Assembly (NCBI GenBank): GCA_009869945.1
Contig: WIXG01000017.1
Span: forward strand, 248,001-312,000
DNA length: 64,000 bases
Origin: Mesaphorura yosii
Taxonomy: Eukaryota > Arthropoda > Collembola > Poduromorpha > Tullbergiidae
Reading direction: 5' to 3'
In this document: positions 24,345 through 37,331 of the stretch, in pieces
Layout of the letters: every line of letters begins with the position of its first letter
Numbering within the stretch: the first letter of the stretch is position 1
Position numbers and translations under genes: made by a program
Notes under the pieces: model-generated
The model's database searches: none
What the model was told of the DNA's origin: nothing
What the model saw: the letters and a program-made list of their open reading frames with translations, nothing else

Positions 24345-27300
24345 TTTGAACACAGATTGTGCAGGCAGGAGCAGATGCGTTTGAAAACGATTAAAAATAC
24401 AAAATGTATGTCAGACTTGATTTTATTGCAGTGCTACCATGGCCATTGTTGGGCCCAAGTACAAATTATGATACGACGATGAAGAGGAAGGGCCAACTTC
24501 ACAACAATTCACATTCACAGGTCCACAATAGCCTTGTCTCGCACTCACATTCGTACGTACGCGTACTTCACACACTTTTGAATCGAATCAAGCCCAGGCT
24601 GGGCTCTCGAGCTACCAACTACCAAGTATTGTATGATTCAATTCTTTTTTTGACGTGTGGGTGAGTCGTTGAGTCGAGTATTCGCATTCGCTACAGAATT
24701 GTCGATCAAACTCACGTAGTGATCTTGCCAAAGATGACTAACTCTCGCTTGGCGAATGTTTTTGTAGTACGTGGGCCAAAAATGTATGAAATTAGAAAAG
24801 CTCAACAACCTACATACGAGAAATGGAAGTAGAGCCTGTCTCGCACTCGATAATGGCACCTTTTGAGATCCGAATACGAATTCTTCGTCTTCCTCACGCA
24901 GGGCAGGGTGACAAGAACACAGGTCTAGCTCAACTTGACGCTGGAGGTCTTCGTCTTGTGTAATTAATTCTAAATCCTCCTTTTGTGTGTCTCGTCGTTG
25001 TCGTGATTTGGGGTTCTTCGGACTGGCTTACTAAAATGTAAATGCTACACGCACAATGCGCGATAGGCGATAAGGCCAGGCCACAGGGGAAGAAGCTGAA
25101 GCTGATGCACTTTACATTACACACACTTTACAGTAAAAATATGCATGCGTGCATTGCAAATGCAGTGTTACAATCCTTAAGAAATGGCTTGAATTGACGA
25201 AAATGTTTAGGGAACCACACCTACGCCCACACCGTACAAGAAGATGTATAAGGAGAAGAATCTTGCCAGTTAATGTAAGCGCTTAACGCACAAGTCTTGC
25301 CTGCATTGCCTGCGAGGAGCAGCGAAGGCAAAGATTCATTTAGATTCACAATTCAATAATAAGGCTCTGGCTCAGGCGACCAGGCAGTAATAATAATGCA
25401 TTGGAAAATAATCTCTTACGCGTACCCGCACGCATGCATTTCATGTCAAGCAGCACAGCATAGGCATAGCCCGAAGAAGCCACTGCCAAGCCAGGACGGC
25501 TGGGAGGTTCGATCTTATCCAACAAGCTAGCAGTCTCAGCCACCAGCAGTTGGGTTTATTTACTTTTAGTCAGTCCGAGGAGTTAAGAGTTAGAGTCATA
25601 GTCTGACATCATGTGTACAAATAGCTGGATGATGATAACACATAATCTCTAATGCATTCGGTAATAATGGGATAAATGGTAGAGCCAATGCTTATGAGGA
25701 TGCGGACGCGCATAGCGAGTGTATCCATCCAAGTCAACGCACGGCCCATACAAAAATCGAAAGTGTAAGTCAGTCTTGGCTTGAAGCGGGTTGAGGGCTG
25801 CAAAATAACTCTTTTACCAAGCAGAGAATATACGGTTACGGTACTATAATGTTGATACCCTGGCTGCCCGGGTGGGTTAAATCCTTCTTGCGTTAGCCGT
25901 CAGCGCATTTAACTCTACATTTTACTGTCAGACACGAAGTACAGGCAAGACGACACGGCACAAAGCACGGCCGGCTCACCCTCACTCGTAATCGTTGAGT
26001 TGAGAGCACCGGTGAGATGAAGTTGCTGCCTAAAGAGTAAACACTGTTATCGACTCATTGATTTCTGATGTGGCTGGTAAACATGACGAATGATGGAGTT
26101 CCGTTATCTTCCTGGAATTGAATTACCGTCGGAGCGCCACGTCCTTAGACCGGGGAAATATACTACATAACATTATGTTGCACGATTTCCTGGTCTAGCT
26201 GGTAGCATTGACACGTTTTGTCAGGCGTTTGATTTCATAAAGCCTTCTGAAAATATACATTGGCGCCCGTAAAACGGCCAAGCCAATCAAGCGTTTGTAA
26301 TCGAAGGTTATGTAATTGCAATTGTACTTGTAATTTAGTAATTAAAAGAGTTCTAGAAGGACAAGAGATTGAATGAGGTTCATGTCAATTTTGTCCAAAA
26401 ACTGGAATTCTGGCCTTTCTGATGACAGCAAACAGTCAGCATCGTTTAATTAATATGGCAATCTGGTAATCTTCAACTGTCCCAAAGCAGGCTTCCTTCA
26501 TTAAAAATCGTGATGTTACTTATTCCAGTGTTCCGTCCACCGGGAGTTTGGGTTTATTGAGTCCTTTCTGTGTGTCGGTGTTTTTACCATGAACTAATTA
26601 ATAGCGTAAGCGTAAGCAAACATTAAAAGTGAATCCCATGCGTTTCTTGTACAAAAAGGTGAGGATTCTTCCTAAATTGTTGCTTGACTTGTTCCTAGTT
26701 AGTGTGAAATACGCCTGTTTTGTCGTTGGACGTGAGACATGACACCAGGAGCACGAATTACGCGAATGACGTCCGATATGAGATGCATCCCCTAATGACG
26801 TGATGTCACTATCGCATCACATAATGCAAGATGATCGTAAATACATACGAGGAAAATCCAGCAGACTCGTTCCACAACAACACAGCGTAATACCTGCAAA
26901 AAATGCAAGGTAAAGGCCAACTCAGGCTAGACATGCTACACGCATGCGTTCAACCGAATAGGGAAGTCGGTCGAAGGAATTTCCAGCATCTTGATTGTTC
27001 CGATAAAATAAAGCAAGGGAGCAACCCAGCAGCCACGCCACGGCAGACAGGCGTGCAAAGCGCTAAATATTAATTGCTAATGATGACCAAAGCAGTGGCG
27101 ATGACGATGACGGTGGTCGCCGGTCGTCGAGGTCAGAGCAGGCGCCCAATGCAATTAAGGAAGGGTCGCTGCCACAGTCCACACGCGAGCACGTGAGAGT
27201 ATTTATGCCAGTGCAGCGGTGTAATTGAGGCAAAAAATTCAATAATTAAAATAACCAATTGATTGCTTGGGACTCAATTAATTTTAGGTGCATTTAAACT

Positions 27301-28221
27301 CGCGTGACACTTCATTCAGTGCATTCGTAAGTTCAATGGAAATCTAAAGCCAAATTGGCCGATCTCAGCTTTAGATCTCGTGCATGCACTTTATATAACT
27401 CAATTCCATCAATTCTGTGAGCAGAGCATGTGCCGGCGGTTCACGAATGAATGATTGAGACGGAGAAATTAATCATGCTCATTACATGCAGCTATAACTC
27501 ATGTGCTGTGCTGGTGCTGGTGCTGCGTGTGAGCAGGTCTTCCCGGCCTGCCAGCCGTGATCGTACGATGTGTGACGATATGACGAGGCAGTCGTCGAGA
27601 GAAACATCTGATCTGACAAGTGCACGGCACAAATGCATATAGACGACACAGGGCAAGCACATGGCAATGGTCAATGGTTAATGTACGAACAGGCTTCTAC
27701 ATTCTACATTTGATGATTCCTGTATCTTAACGCTTTCGAATTGTCGCGGTCACCTGATGCCATTTTTATGTTCCTCTTCCTGTGTAGCGGAGGAAGAGTA
27801 TCCCGACGTTTTGGCTCCCAAAATATTGCGAAATGACTCAAGATCACGGGTCTCATTCTCATCTTAGGCAAAATGACACGCGGTGCAGCCCGGTACACTC
27901 CAGCAATGACGGTTTCTCGACTTTTCGGTGAAATTCTCATTAAGACACATTTCTTACACATAATCACATGTCTTACTGCAAGTGAATACGAAGATTTCAT
28001 AATATAGTTCAGATTTTCAGATTTTATTCATATTTCTATGCCCGATGCGCATTGCACAACTTGAGAACATGATGATCAGCAGACAGTGAACTGCCAACGC
28101 TGATTCTTCGCTACGCTATCATTACTAAGCCAAAGCCAGTGCAGATGGCTTGATTAGCTTGGCAATTGGCAAAAACTTGGTCTGGTTTGGTTGGCTAGTC
28201 AGCAGTACTGAACACGCTCAG
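24345..28221. other. Intergenic region between divergent integrin and ATP-citrate lyase genes
   Basis: 3.9 kb with no convincing coding exon. It must hold the integrin promoter on the left and that of ATP-citrate lyase on the right, and may contain non-coding first exons of either. Frames of up to 98 codons (27704-28000, -) lack motifs and splice context. Confidence 0.6.
26767..26808. promoter_or_regulatory. Cluster of CRE/ATF-like sites
   Basis: TGACGTCC at 26767-26774 is followed within 30 bases by TGACGT at 26796-26801, overlapping TGATGTCA. These resemble bZIP (CREB/ATF) sites. They sit midway between two divergent promoters, so either gene could be the target. A motif match only. Confidence 0.35.
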
Positions 28222-28229
28222 TATAAAAA
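28222..28229 (+). promoter_or_regulatory. TATA box, probable ATP-citrate lyase promoter
   Basis: TATAAAAA lies 487 bases before the ATP-citrate lyase start. Transcription would begin near 28250 and give a leader of about 460 bases, which may contain small upstream frames. No other plus-strand gene is nearby. Confidence 0.5.
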
Positions 28230-28715
28230 CGGTCAGCCGATGCTGGTCTCCTTCTTTTGTGTAGCGGTAACGGGAACGTGTTCACAGCGAACGAGGGAGC
28301 CCAGAACCAGAACCAACTCCAAGCACAATCACAGAGCAGCCTTAACTGCAGTACGTCTCTCAACTTGAGTTGCCTGAATTCGAAATTGACAGTCGCCTTC
28401 CAACTTTTACTGAATCAACAACAATCCACATTTGCACGAATCCACACATTTTAAAACAAATCACTGATTCTGATTGCAAATTCGCGAATTAACGTTACTT
28501 GAACTTGACCAGCTACTTGAGTGTTTTACTTTGGGCTTGTGTTTGTGTGATACTGCTTACTTTTAACATTCTACTAATTAACCGCCTTTATTTTAACAGA
28601 TTTACTCTTTTTATTCCATTTTTGCGTGTGCAAGTGTGACTTTGCAAGTTTTTAATTTTTAAATTCGCTACGTGGCTACTTTGACCTCACCAACAATCAA
28701 CGAACACTACTCAAC

Positions 28716-31700
28716 ATGTCTGCAAAAGCAATTCGCGAAGCCACTGGCAAAGATATCCTGAACCGATTCCTCGCACCGCGTCTTCCCGACATCTTCACTC
28801 CGGCGCAATTCGCAAGCGTGGATCCAGCCACTCAATGGGGACAGCTGACGAACGACAACGCATGGCTCAACTCCAAGGCTCTGGTCGCCAAGCCGGATCA
28901 ACTGATCAAGCGCCGTGGAAAACTTGGTCTCATCAAGGTTAACGCGAAATTCCCCGAAGCCAAGGCATGGATCGAGGAAAGGATGGACAAGTCGATCAAG
29001 GTAGCTGGCATGTTTAGTTTATAGTTTTAGCTTTAGTTTGGCCGTGATTAATTTGATTAGCTTATCTTTGCCCTGAACTGACGAACTTGAGAATTGGAAA
29101 GCTGCTAAGCGAAACTCCAACTCGATTCTGGCTTTCGTAGCATTAATTCTGTGCGCTGCGCGCCGTCCCACTTATGAATATTTCATACACTTGATTGGGG
29201 AATTCGACGAGAGTGCAGAGTGCATACAACTTCAATTTGTTTACTCGTCCGGTGTGGTGTTCGAAAAAGTTCAGAGGTCACTTCGTGAGAGCACGAAACC
29301 GGATCCCGAATGAAATACACAAAAATCTTACACGCTACTTGGTCAATTGAATGAAGGAACGAAGGAAGGTGCAATTGTGCAATTGCTACGTGGCTAATTT
29401 ACACGTAGACTTAAATCAGCGAGCATTTTAACCTTTTAACGACCATGGCAAGGACGCAAGGACGTTTCACATACAGACGTGCAGCTTGTTATGTCATAGC
29501 CCATCTGATTCGCTTTATCTCTTGGCTATTATATTAAAGAAGGCAGTTAAATCTTTTATAATCACATGTGCCAGGGCTGATTAACGAGTAGGTCAACGTG
29601 TGATATTTGATATTCTGACATTCACAGTGCAGTCGCCATGTGACGTCACCTTGAACTCGCCTGATGATAATTTTACTTTCAAGATCAAGTCACACTAGAA
29701 CTGGAACGAATGTCAAGAGCGAAATGCGAAAGGTTATCATGTTAAATGATAGCTGAATGATTCAGAGTTTGACCATCAGCCAGTTGAAGCCTGTTTTCAG
29801 AATGCAGGAGCAGCTAACCATGTGCTATCATTCAGGATGTCCAGCCCAGACTTTAATTAACTTAGTTTCTTGATTCCCACATTCTCGGAAGTAAAAGATG
29901 GAGTATAATCTTGCGTCATTCTGACTTCTGCACCGGCTTGTCGTAGTCGTCTTGCGAATGCGAGGACATCATGCGTCGAATGAATTGTCGACACCGTGTT
30001 AGCGTGTGGCAGTGGCGAAGCAAAGGCAGTTGAACTATGAGAATCAGAATCAGCAATCGAATAAGTGTAAACTGGATTCATGCATGTATGACGAAAGATC
30101 TTTCAAGGTCTACCGCTTTTTTAGCACTCAGCATTCCCCAACCCAGTAATAAAGCCAGCCTTTGCTGCTTCTGCTAATACTCAATAAACTCATATCAGAC
30201 AACTAAGAAATGGAGATTGTGTGACGTGACGCGTATCTTGCTCGATGCTTGTGTGTTTTCCATGATTTTTGCCTTGCCTTGCTGAAATCCTAAAGCTTTG
30301 TTATTGCTACAGTTTATAAGTGGGAATGTCTCGGCTTCTGACGCATTTGCCAGCAACTCATGAAATAAGAAATCTAAGCTGTATGTAGTTGTCAGAAAAA
30401 TTAGATCCAGGAAATAGCGGAAAGTGTGGTAATAGAGCACTGGTAATGCTATTTGAAAATTGAAGGTTGCTTCAGTCTCGCCTTCGCATTGGCATTTCGC
30501 AATCAGCAGCTGCCAGCCGTTGCTGCCGGCGTGAAAAAAGAAGGATATCTGCACACTTTCCTTACAAATTGTGTTGCGCTGCATCGGACCACACAACACC
30601 AACTGAACTATTGCATTGCCTGAGATTTTCATATTGCCATTCTGAGAATCTAACCGAAAGGATGTTGTGCACTGACATTTACAAAGCAAAATTGCGATCA
30701 CAAAGGCATCTTCAAACCCAAATCGCAAATACAAATGGGTATCTTTATCGTGATCTTTTTCTTTCCATATGAAGAATGAAATGATAGCAATGAAGAATGA
30801 ACAACAGGAAAGGAAATGCGAATAACTAACCTACGGAGATTGCGAAACATGAAGCACGTACATGAAAAGGTTTCTTCGCTGTGGAAAATATTAAGTTTGT
30901 TAAGCATCTTCATTTTCCATGAAAGCAAGGCTTAAGTGTAGCTTTGGACGATGAAACTCAACACGGCACGATGAGCGCTACGATGGAATGGAAATGTCTT
31001 CTACGGTTTTGTCGTCCCACCTTTCACCTTTACAGGCAGCAGAGTTATATGCCTACCTCGCATCGTCTCATCCAACTTTTAAAAGTTTGGGATTTACGGT
31101 TTCAAAACGTGCATAATTGATGTGCGCATTACCTGGCACAAATTATGTACGAGTTCGGTGCATGCGATGACAGGCAGCCACTCTTTTTGACGGATGGTAC
31201 AAAGCCAAGTCTTTCTTTTTGAAGCGAATGCCGATTTTAGACTAGAAAGTAGGTTAAAGTTTTATGGAGAGAAAAGTAGGTCCAGTGGAAAGGTCTTTCG
31301 TCTCTCCGAAACGTGCTTGCTCGTGTGTCGCGCGTCCTTTGATGCATTTGCATTTTGCGCCTGAATTCGAGTGTCGAGTCGAGTGTACAGTTCAATTAGT
31401 TTATAAAACATTCAACTGTTCGTTGTTAAACGTGATTATAATGCTGATGTTTCTGTTTTATTTTTAGATCGGAAAAACTACTGGCAAATTACGGAATTTC
31501 ATCATCGAACCATTCCTTCCACACGCGCAGGTTTGTGTTTACTGTACTTTGCAGCGTTCACTTTTCACGTATTACGTCGTATGAACTAGAAATAAGAATT
31601 GAAGGTCTCAACAACCACTGCCGTCCTGCGGTGCATGCAGCTCTGCGTATGAATGGGAGTCTTTATACGTGAACTGGAACTGGAAATATATTTTTCGCCA

Positions 31701-34700
31701 ATTCCCATTCCCAAATTTCGTGCAACCTTGGACTCCTACTCTATTCTCTTTTATCGATCCCGGTTTCTAGTCTCTAGCACTAGTTTTCTAGCATTCTAGC
31801 CCACGCCAGGGTTCAAGCACTGGCTTAGCAAAGCCAAAGCAATTGGAACAAGGAACTCCTTTTATTAGGCTACAATTTTTATTAATTTTATACTAATATT
31901 AAATCTACAATAAAGAATTTCTTGTGTCATGCACAATCCCAATTTAGAGCTTTAGAGCAGCAATCTCGAATGAATGAGTAAATTCTCAATTTAATTGAGG
32001 TCGCCAATACAATAAATTTCCGCTAGCGAAAACGGCTGAGACTGCCGATAAAGAAATTAATGCGGCTGTTGTATGATTTTATATTTCTTAATTGCAGAAT
32101 GAGGAATCCTACGTTTGCATCTACTCACACCGCTTTGGTGACCGCATTTTGTTCCATCATGAAGGAGGAGTTGACATCGGTGACGTGGATGCTAAAGCCC
32201 TTGTTTTGGAAGTCCCCGTTGATTACACTCCATCCTTGAATGAGATTAAGGACAAATTGCTAACTCATGTCGCGGCGGACAAGAAAGAGTATGTTTACAC
32301 GGCTTCACGGCTTACATGCACGACCTGATTAGCCGCCAATGAATTAACTTAATACTTTATACAGGCTGATTGCGAAATTCATCGACACACTCTACAAAGC
32401 CTACGTCGAACTCTTCTTCACGTACCTGGAAATAAATCCACTTGTCATCACAGGTGGGAAGGTTCATATCCTGGATTTGGCTGCTAAACTCGATGCAACT
32501 GCTGACTTTATCTGCCGCAGCAAGTGGGGCGAGGTCGAGTACCCAAGCCCCTTCGGAAGAGATGCGTACCCCGAAGAGGCGTACATTGCGGATTTGGATG
32601 CTAAATCTGGTGCCAGTCTTAAGGTGCGCTGGCTTCTTAAAATGAAAATCACAATTAGAAAGATTGAAGAGTCGAATTTTGAGAATCTATGCCTGTATTC
32701 GGTTTTAGCTGACTATTTTGAATCCAACTGGCCGTATTTGGACAATGGTCGCCGGTGGAGGCGCGTCTGTCATTTACAGCGATACGATCTGCGAGTTGGG
32801 AGGTGCAAGCGAGTTGGCCAACTACGGTGAATATTCAGGCGCTCCATCTGAACAACAAACTTACGACTACGCCAAGACACTCTTATCGCTCATGACTAAG
32901 GAGAAGCACCCAGACGGCAAAGTCCTGATTATCGGTGGAAGTATTGCTAATTTCACAAACGTCGCGGCTACATTCAAGGGAATCGTCACAGCACTTCGTG
33001 AATTCCAGTCTCGATTGATCGAGTACAAAATCTCAATCTTCGTGCGAAGAGCTGGTCCCAATTACCAGGAAGGTCTGCGCCATATTCGAGAAATTGGCGC
33101 GAGTTTGGGCATTCCACTCCATGTCTTCGGTCCTGAAACTCACATGACTGCAATCGTTGGGATGGCACTTGAGAAGCGGCCCATTTCCTACGCCACTGAC
33201 GGAAGTGCCACAACAGCCAATTTTTTGCTTCCGGGATCGCAAGATAATGCGGTAAGTTAACTTTTTGTGTGGATTTGTCTTTAACACGGTGCTACGGTGT
33301 TGGGCCTTTCTCGTCTTGGCATTGTTGGTTTTTCTGTCTGTCGTTTGTAACGTAGAAAAATAGAGTAATTTGCTTGGGAAAATCGGAAATGTGTCTTTAG
33401 AGCTGTCGCTTGTCTGTAAACTGCAACTTCAACATGTTTCATTTCATTGGCTCTTTCTCTCCGTCAGTTTAACCATTCTCATTTTAACGTCGGGTCTGCG
33501 TTTGAGGTTTCTTACAAGAGAGCCATTCTTCCAACTTGCAGAAAAGTCCAGCAGCGTCAAGAAAAGGCTCAGAATATACTCAAAAGGCCGATGTTGATCA
33601 GGGCGACGGTGGAATAAACGAAGTCGCGAGCAGCACAGTGAAGCCACTTTTCACCCGGCACACCAAAGCCATTGTTTGGGGAATGCAAACCCGTGCAGTG
33701 CAGGGAATGCTGGACTTTGACTTTGTGTGCAGGCGTTCTGAACCATCCGTAAGTCTTGAGACTGAATAACTTCAAAGAATTTGTCAATTCTAATTGTTTT
33801 TTTATCACTTCAGGTGGTTGCACTCGTATATCCTTTCACTGGTGACCACCGTCAAAAGTAATTAATCTTTTTACTTTAGGTTTACTTAATCTTTTTACGT
33901 AATCTTTTTACTTTCTAGGTTTTACTGGGGTCATAAAGAGATTTTGGTTCCAGTGTACAAGAACATGTCCGACGCGTTCAAGAAACATTCCGATGCTGAC
34001 GTGCTGGTGAACTTTGCGTCGTTGAGATCCGCCTACGACTCAACAATGGACGCTCTGGACTGCCCACAAATCCGTACAATTGCAATCATCGCTGAAGGCA
34101 TTCCAGAAAACATGACGCGAAAGATCATCAAGAAGGCTCTGCAGAAGAGTGTTGCCATAATTGGCCCTGCAACTGTCGGTGGTATTAAACCGGGCTGCTT
34201 CAAGATTGGAAACACTGGTAAGTTGTAATTTCTGTTTATTGAAGTTACCTTAGGTGCACTCTTGGCTTAGCAAGGCGATGGCTGAACGTGACCAATAGTC
34301 TGGTTCCGTGTCCCTTTCTGGAAACAGGTAGCGCACTCGAAGTAATCGGTACCAGGAACTCGCCTATAATGCGTGTTAATTGTAGCCACTTTAGGAGACT
34401 TCTCTTCTTCATCTTCTTCAACGTCTTGTGAATCAAATCTTTGTCTAATTTCGGCCAGTGCGTCTAAAATTACATCAGAAGTGATAGTTTCGTTTCAAAA
34501 GATTGGCTGAGAGGATGTGGAAATGCAAATCCCAAAGCCCGCTTCTGGTTTAACTTACCTGATTGCTTCTTTCCACTTTCACTGAAAACATATGAGATTT
34601 TGACAGGTTTTTGGATTTTTTTCTGCGCTTGCACGTCGTGTACTTTTCCCTCCTTATTTTTCGCGAAGTGGAATTTGAATTTAATCATGCCATGTCATTG

Positions 34701-37331
34701 TACCATTTAGGAGGCATGATGGATAACATTTTGTACTCGAAGCTGTACCGCCCAGGAAGTGTCGCCTATGTCTCACGTTCGGGTGGAATGTCAAATGAGT
34801 TGAACAACATCATCTCAAAGTCATCTGATGGAGTGTATGAAGGAGTTGCGATTGGCGGCGACCGTTATCCAGGAACCACGTTCATGGACTTCATAATGCG
34901 CTACCAGGCTGATCCGAACGTAAATAATTAAATAAGCTTTGGGTTATGGTTTTCACATACTTTGTTACTCATCAATATTTTAATTCTGATTCGCGCAGAT
35001 CAAAATGATCGTACTCCTTGGAGAAGTCGGTGGCATTGAAGAATACGATGTCTGCCAGGCTCTCAAGGACAAGAAGATCACAAAACCCCTTGTTGCGTGG
35101 TGCATCGGTAAGTGGAAGTGGACTGAAGACTGAATACGCTGAAAATACTGTTCTCAACCGAATTCCAATTATTTACAGGAACCTGTGCTAGCGCTTTCGC
35201 CACTGACGTTCAATTTGGTCACGCTGGTGCTTGTGCAAACTCAGAACGTGAAACTGCCGTTGAAAAGAACAAAGCCTTACGTGAAGCTGGTGCTTTTGTT
35301 CCTGACAGTAAGTACCAGAATTTATTTAGACCAACCGTATGTATAGTTAACAAATTGTTCCACTTTTTAGGTATTACAGTAACAGTAAATAAGTTAACAG
35401 CAATGAGTAGTAAGTAAGTTGAAAGTGAGCTAAATTAGGTTAGTTTCCAAATTACTCGGCTAGGAAAGTTAATCAAACCCTTCGGCGCCTAAAACAGTAA
35501 AGACAGTTTCAGTAACTGGATAGTAAGGAATTACCTGAAACTTAGGAATCATACTGAACCGTCTTGCGCCGTATTTCAAAATCAAAGTACACAGCCCTTG
35601 CAGAACATTTTGTGTCCATGAATCGAAGACTACGTCGTAGTTTATTAAGGTAAAGGGTGTTTGACGATTCATTCCTTTCATCTTCAGGCCAGTGTGTTGC
35701 AAAAGGTAAAATGCTAGGATGGTGACTTAATTAAGATTGTTGTTAACTGCGCCAGGAAATTTTAATAGAATTGGACACTTCATGTGTCCATGAGGAGTGA
35801 AGAGCAACACTAAAGAGTTGAAAACCAAAACAAAATGTTTATACAGATGTGAAGAGAAAATGTAATGCATGCTGTTCGCGTTACATCTTTGTATCAGGTA
35901 TTTTACAGACATTAGTGGCATTCTTCACAACACAACGAAGACCGTAGTTTCTTACTTACCGTAAAACATCAGTGAAATTTGTAATCCTCATTTTCTCTCG
36001 ATTTAGGTTTTGACGATCTCGGAGAGAAGGTCAAATTGGTGTACGATAATCTGGTTCAAAATGGAGTTATTCAAGTTAAGGAGGAAGTTCCACCACCAAC
36101 AGGTCGGTTGACTACAGCTTATTTGTAATGATCAGTTGCATTTTCTCACTATAAATGGCTCCTTTCAGTTCCAATGGATTTCTCATGGGCTCGTGAGCTC
36201 GGTCTGATTCGTAAACCAGCTTCATTCATGACTTCCATTTGCGATGAGCGTGGACAAGAACTTCTTTACGCTGGAATGCCAATTTCTGACGTAAGTTCAA
36301 GTTAACATTTCAAGTGTTTCAGAAATCAATGAAACAAATTACTGTCTCATTTTAACCCTTACGCTCTGCATTGTATTTCAGGTCTTGAAGCAAGACATGG
36401 GCATTGGTGGCGTCATTTCGCTTTTGTGGTTCCAAAGACCTCTTCCACCCTACGCATGCAAATTCATCGAGATGTGTCTCATGGTTACTGCTGATCATGG
36501 ACCGGCTGTATCCGGTGCTCACAACACGATCGTTTGTGCTCGTGCAGGAAAGGACCTTGTGTCCTCGCTGGTGTCGGGTCTCTTGACTATTGTAAGTGAA
36601 ACCTTGAATTTTACATGCTTTTCAATTGAGTTAATGAAGTATTTATGTTTCTATCTCAGGGCGATCGTTTTGGTGGTGCTTTGAATGGTGCTGCTGTACA
36701 ATTTAGCGAAGCGTATGACGCTGGCCAGATTCCAATGGAATTCGTCAACGCGATGAGAAAGAAGGGAGAACTCATCATGGGTATTGGTCATCGTGTGAAG
36801 TCGATCAACAATCCGGACATGAGAGTGAAAATTATCAAGGAGTACGTAAAGAGCAATTTCCCAAGCACGCCGCTCTTAGATTACGCTCTTGAGGTGAGTA
36901 CTGTTTACTGTCTTGATTTTTGTTGTCTCAGTTTAGGAACAAAGTCCACTAAAATGGGGTCAATGTAAATTGTAGGTTGAGAAGATCACAACTTCCAAGA
37001 AACCAAATCTTATTCTGAATGTTGACGGTTGCATTGCGGTCGCCTTTGTTGACTTCTTGAGAAATTCGGGTTGTTTCACATGGTAAGGTTTAAAACCTAA
37101 ATTCTTTCGGCTCGGTGAGATTGTAGTCAATGATTTCATTCTAACTTTTCTCAAAACAGGGAAGAAGCCAATGACTACGTCCAAATGGGCTCTATCAACG
37201 GGTTGTTCGTTCTTGGCCGTAGTATTGGGTTCATCGGTCATTACATGGACCAGAATCGATTGAAGCAAGGACTCTATCGCCACCCGTGGGATGACATCAG
37301 TTACGTTCTGCCTGAACAATACAATCAGTGA
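28716..37331 (+). CDS. Acly: ATP-citrate lyase (ATP citrate synthase)
   Basis: Exons: 28716-29000, 31468-31530, 32098-32288, 32365-32623, 32709-33251, 33542-33748, 33814-33857, 33919-34217, 34711-34919, 34999-35107, 35179-35307, 36007-36102, 36169-36290, 36382-36591, 36660-36893, 36976-37082 and 37160-37331. This gives 1092 residues (human about 1101). It makes cytosolic acetyl-CoA and oxaloacetate from citrate, CoA and ATP, feeding lipid and acetylation pathways. The N-terminal half is the ATP-grasp/citrate-binding part ([28 protein letters not shown]). Exon 6 is the poorly conserved Ser-rich linker ([11 protein letters not shown]) where mammalian enzymes are phosphorylated. The catalytic His lies in [10 protein letters not shown] near residue 751. 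The C-terminal citrate-synthase-like domain follows, with [14 protein letters not shown]. It is complete, with all joins in frame and AATAAA at 37788-37793. Intron 1 is long (2.5 kb). Confidence 0.97.
29001..31467. other. Long first intron of ATP-citrate lyase
   Basis: 2467 bases between coding exons 1 and 2. It contains a palindromic CRE and, antisense, an uninterrupted 179-codon frame (30195-30734, -) with no recognised family. No repeat or RNA gene is seen. A long first intron often holds control elements. Confidence 0.6.
29640..29649. promoter_or_regulatory. Palindromic CRE in intron 1
   Basis: GTGACGTCAC is a perfect 10-base palindrome with the full CREB site TGACGTCA at 29641-29648. 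Its placement in intron 1 of a nutrient-regulated enzyme gene makes a control role plausible. Motif only. Confidence 0.35.
34267..34688 (-). CDS. Candidate nested antisense gene in ATP-citrate lyase intron 8
   Basis: Two exons, 34559-34688 and 34267-34463, joined by donor GTAAGT and acceptor AATTTTAG across a 95-bp intron, encode 108 residues. An in-frame TGA stands two codons before the ATG, so the start is bounded. A minus-strand AATAAA (34235-34240) lies about 26 bases past the stop, still inside the host intron. The N-terminus ([14 protein letters not shown]) is basic. The middle is acidic ([12 protein letters not shown]), and the C-terminal part has a single C-x2-C ([10 protein letters not shown]). 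I recognise no family. Its promoter would have to overlap host exon 9. Frame, splice sites and poly(A) signal together favour a real gene, but each alone is weak. Confidence 0.45.
35542..35991 (-). CDS. Candidate nested antisense gene in ATP-citrate lyase intron 11
   Basis: Three exons, 35960-35991, 35748-35809 and 35542-35681, encode about 77 residues beginning [18 protein letters not shown]. The ATG has AAA before it, and exon 1 ends at GTAAGT. The second acceptor (CTCTTTAG) is good, but the second donor (GTTAAC) is weak. Introns are 150 and 66 bp. AATAAA on the minus strand lies at 35321-35326, again close to the host exon donor. The product is basic and of unknown family. A different frame through exon 3 (35469-35702) stays open as well, so the exact product is uncertain. 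Confidence 0.3.

Noticed and set aside
25855-25890. tRNA-like GGGTTAAATCC stretch
   Set aside because: No matching acceptor, D or anticodon stems could be drawn around it.
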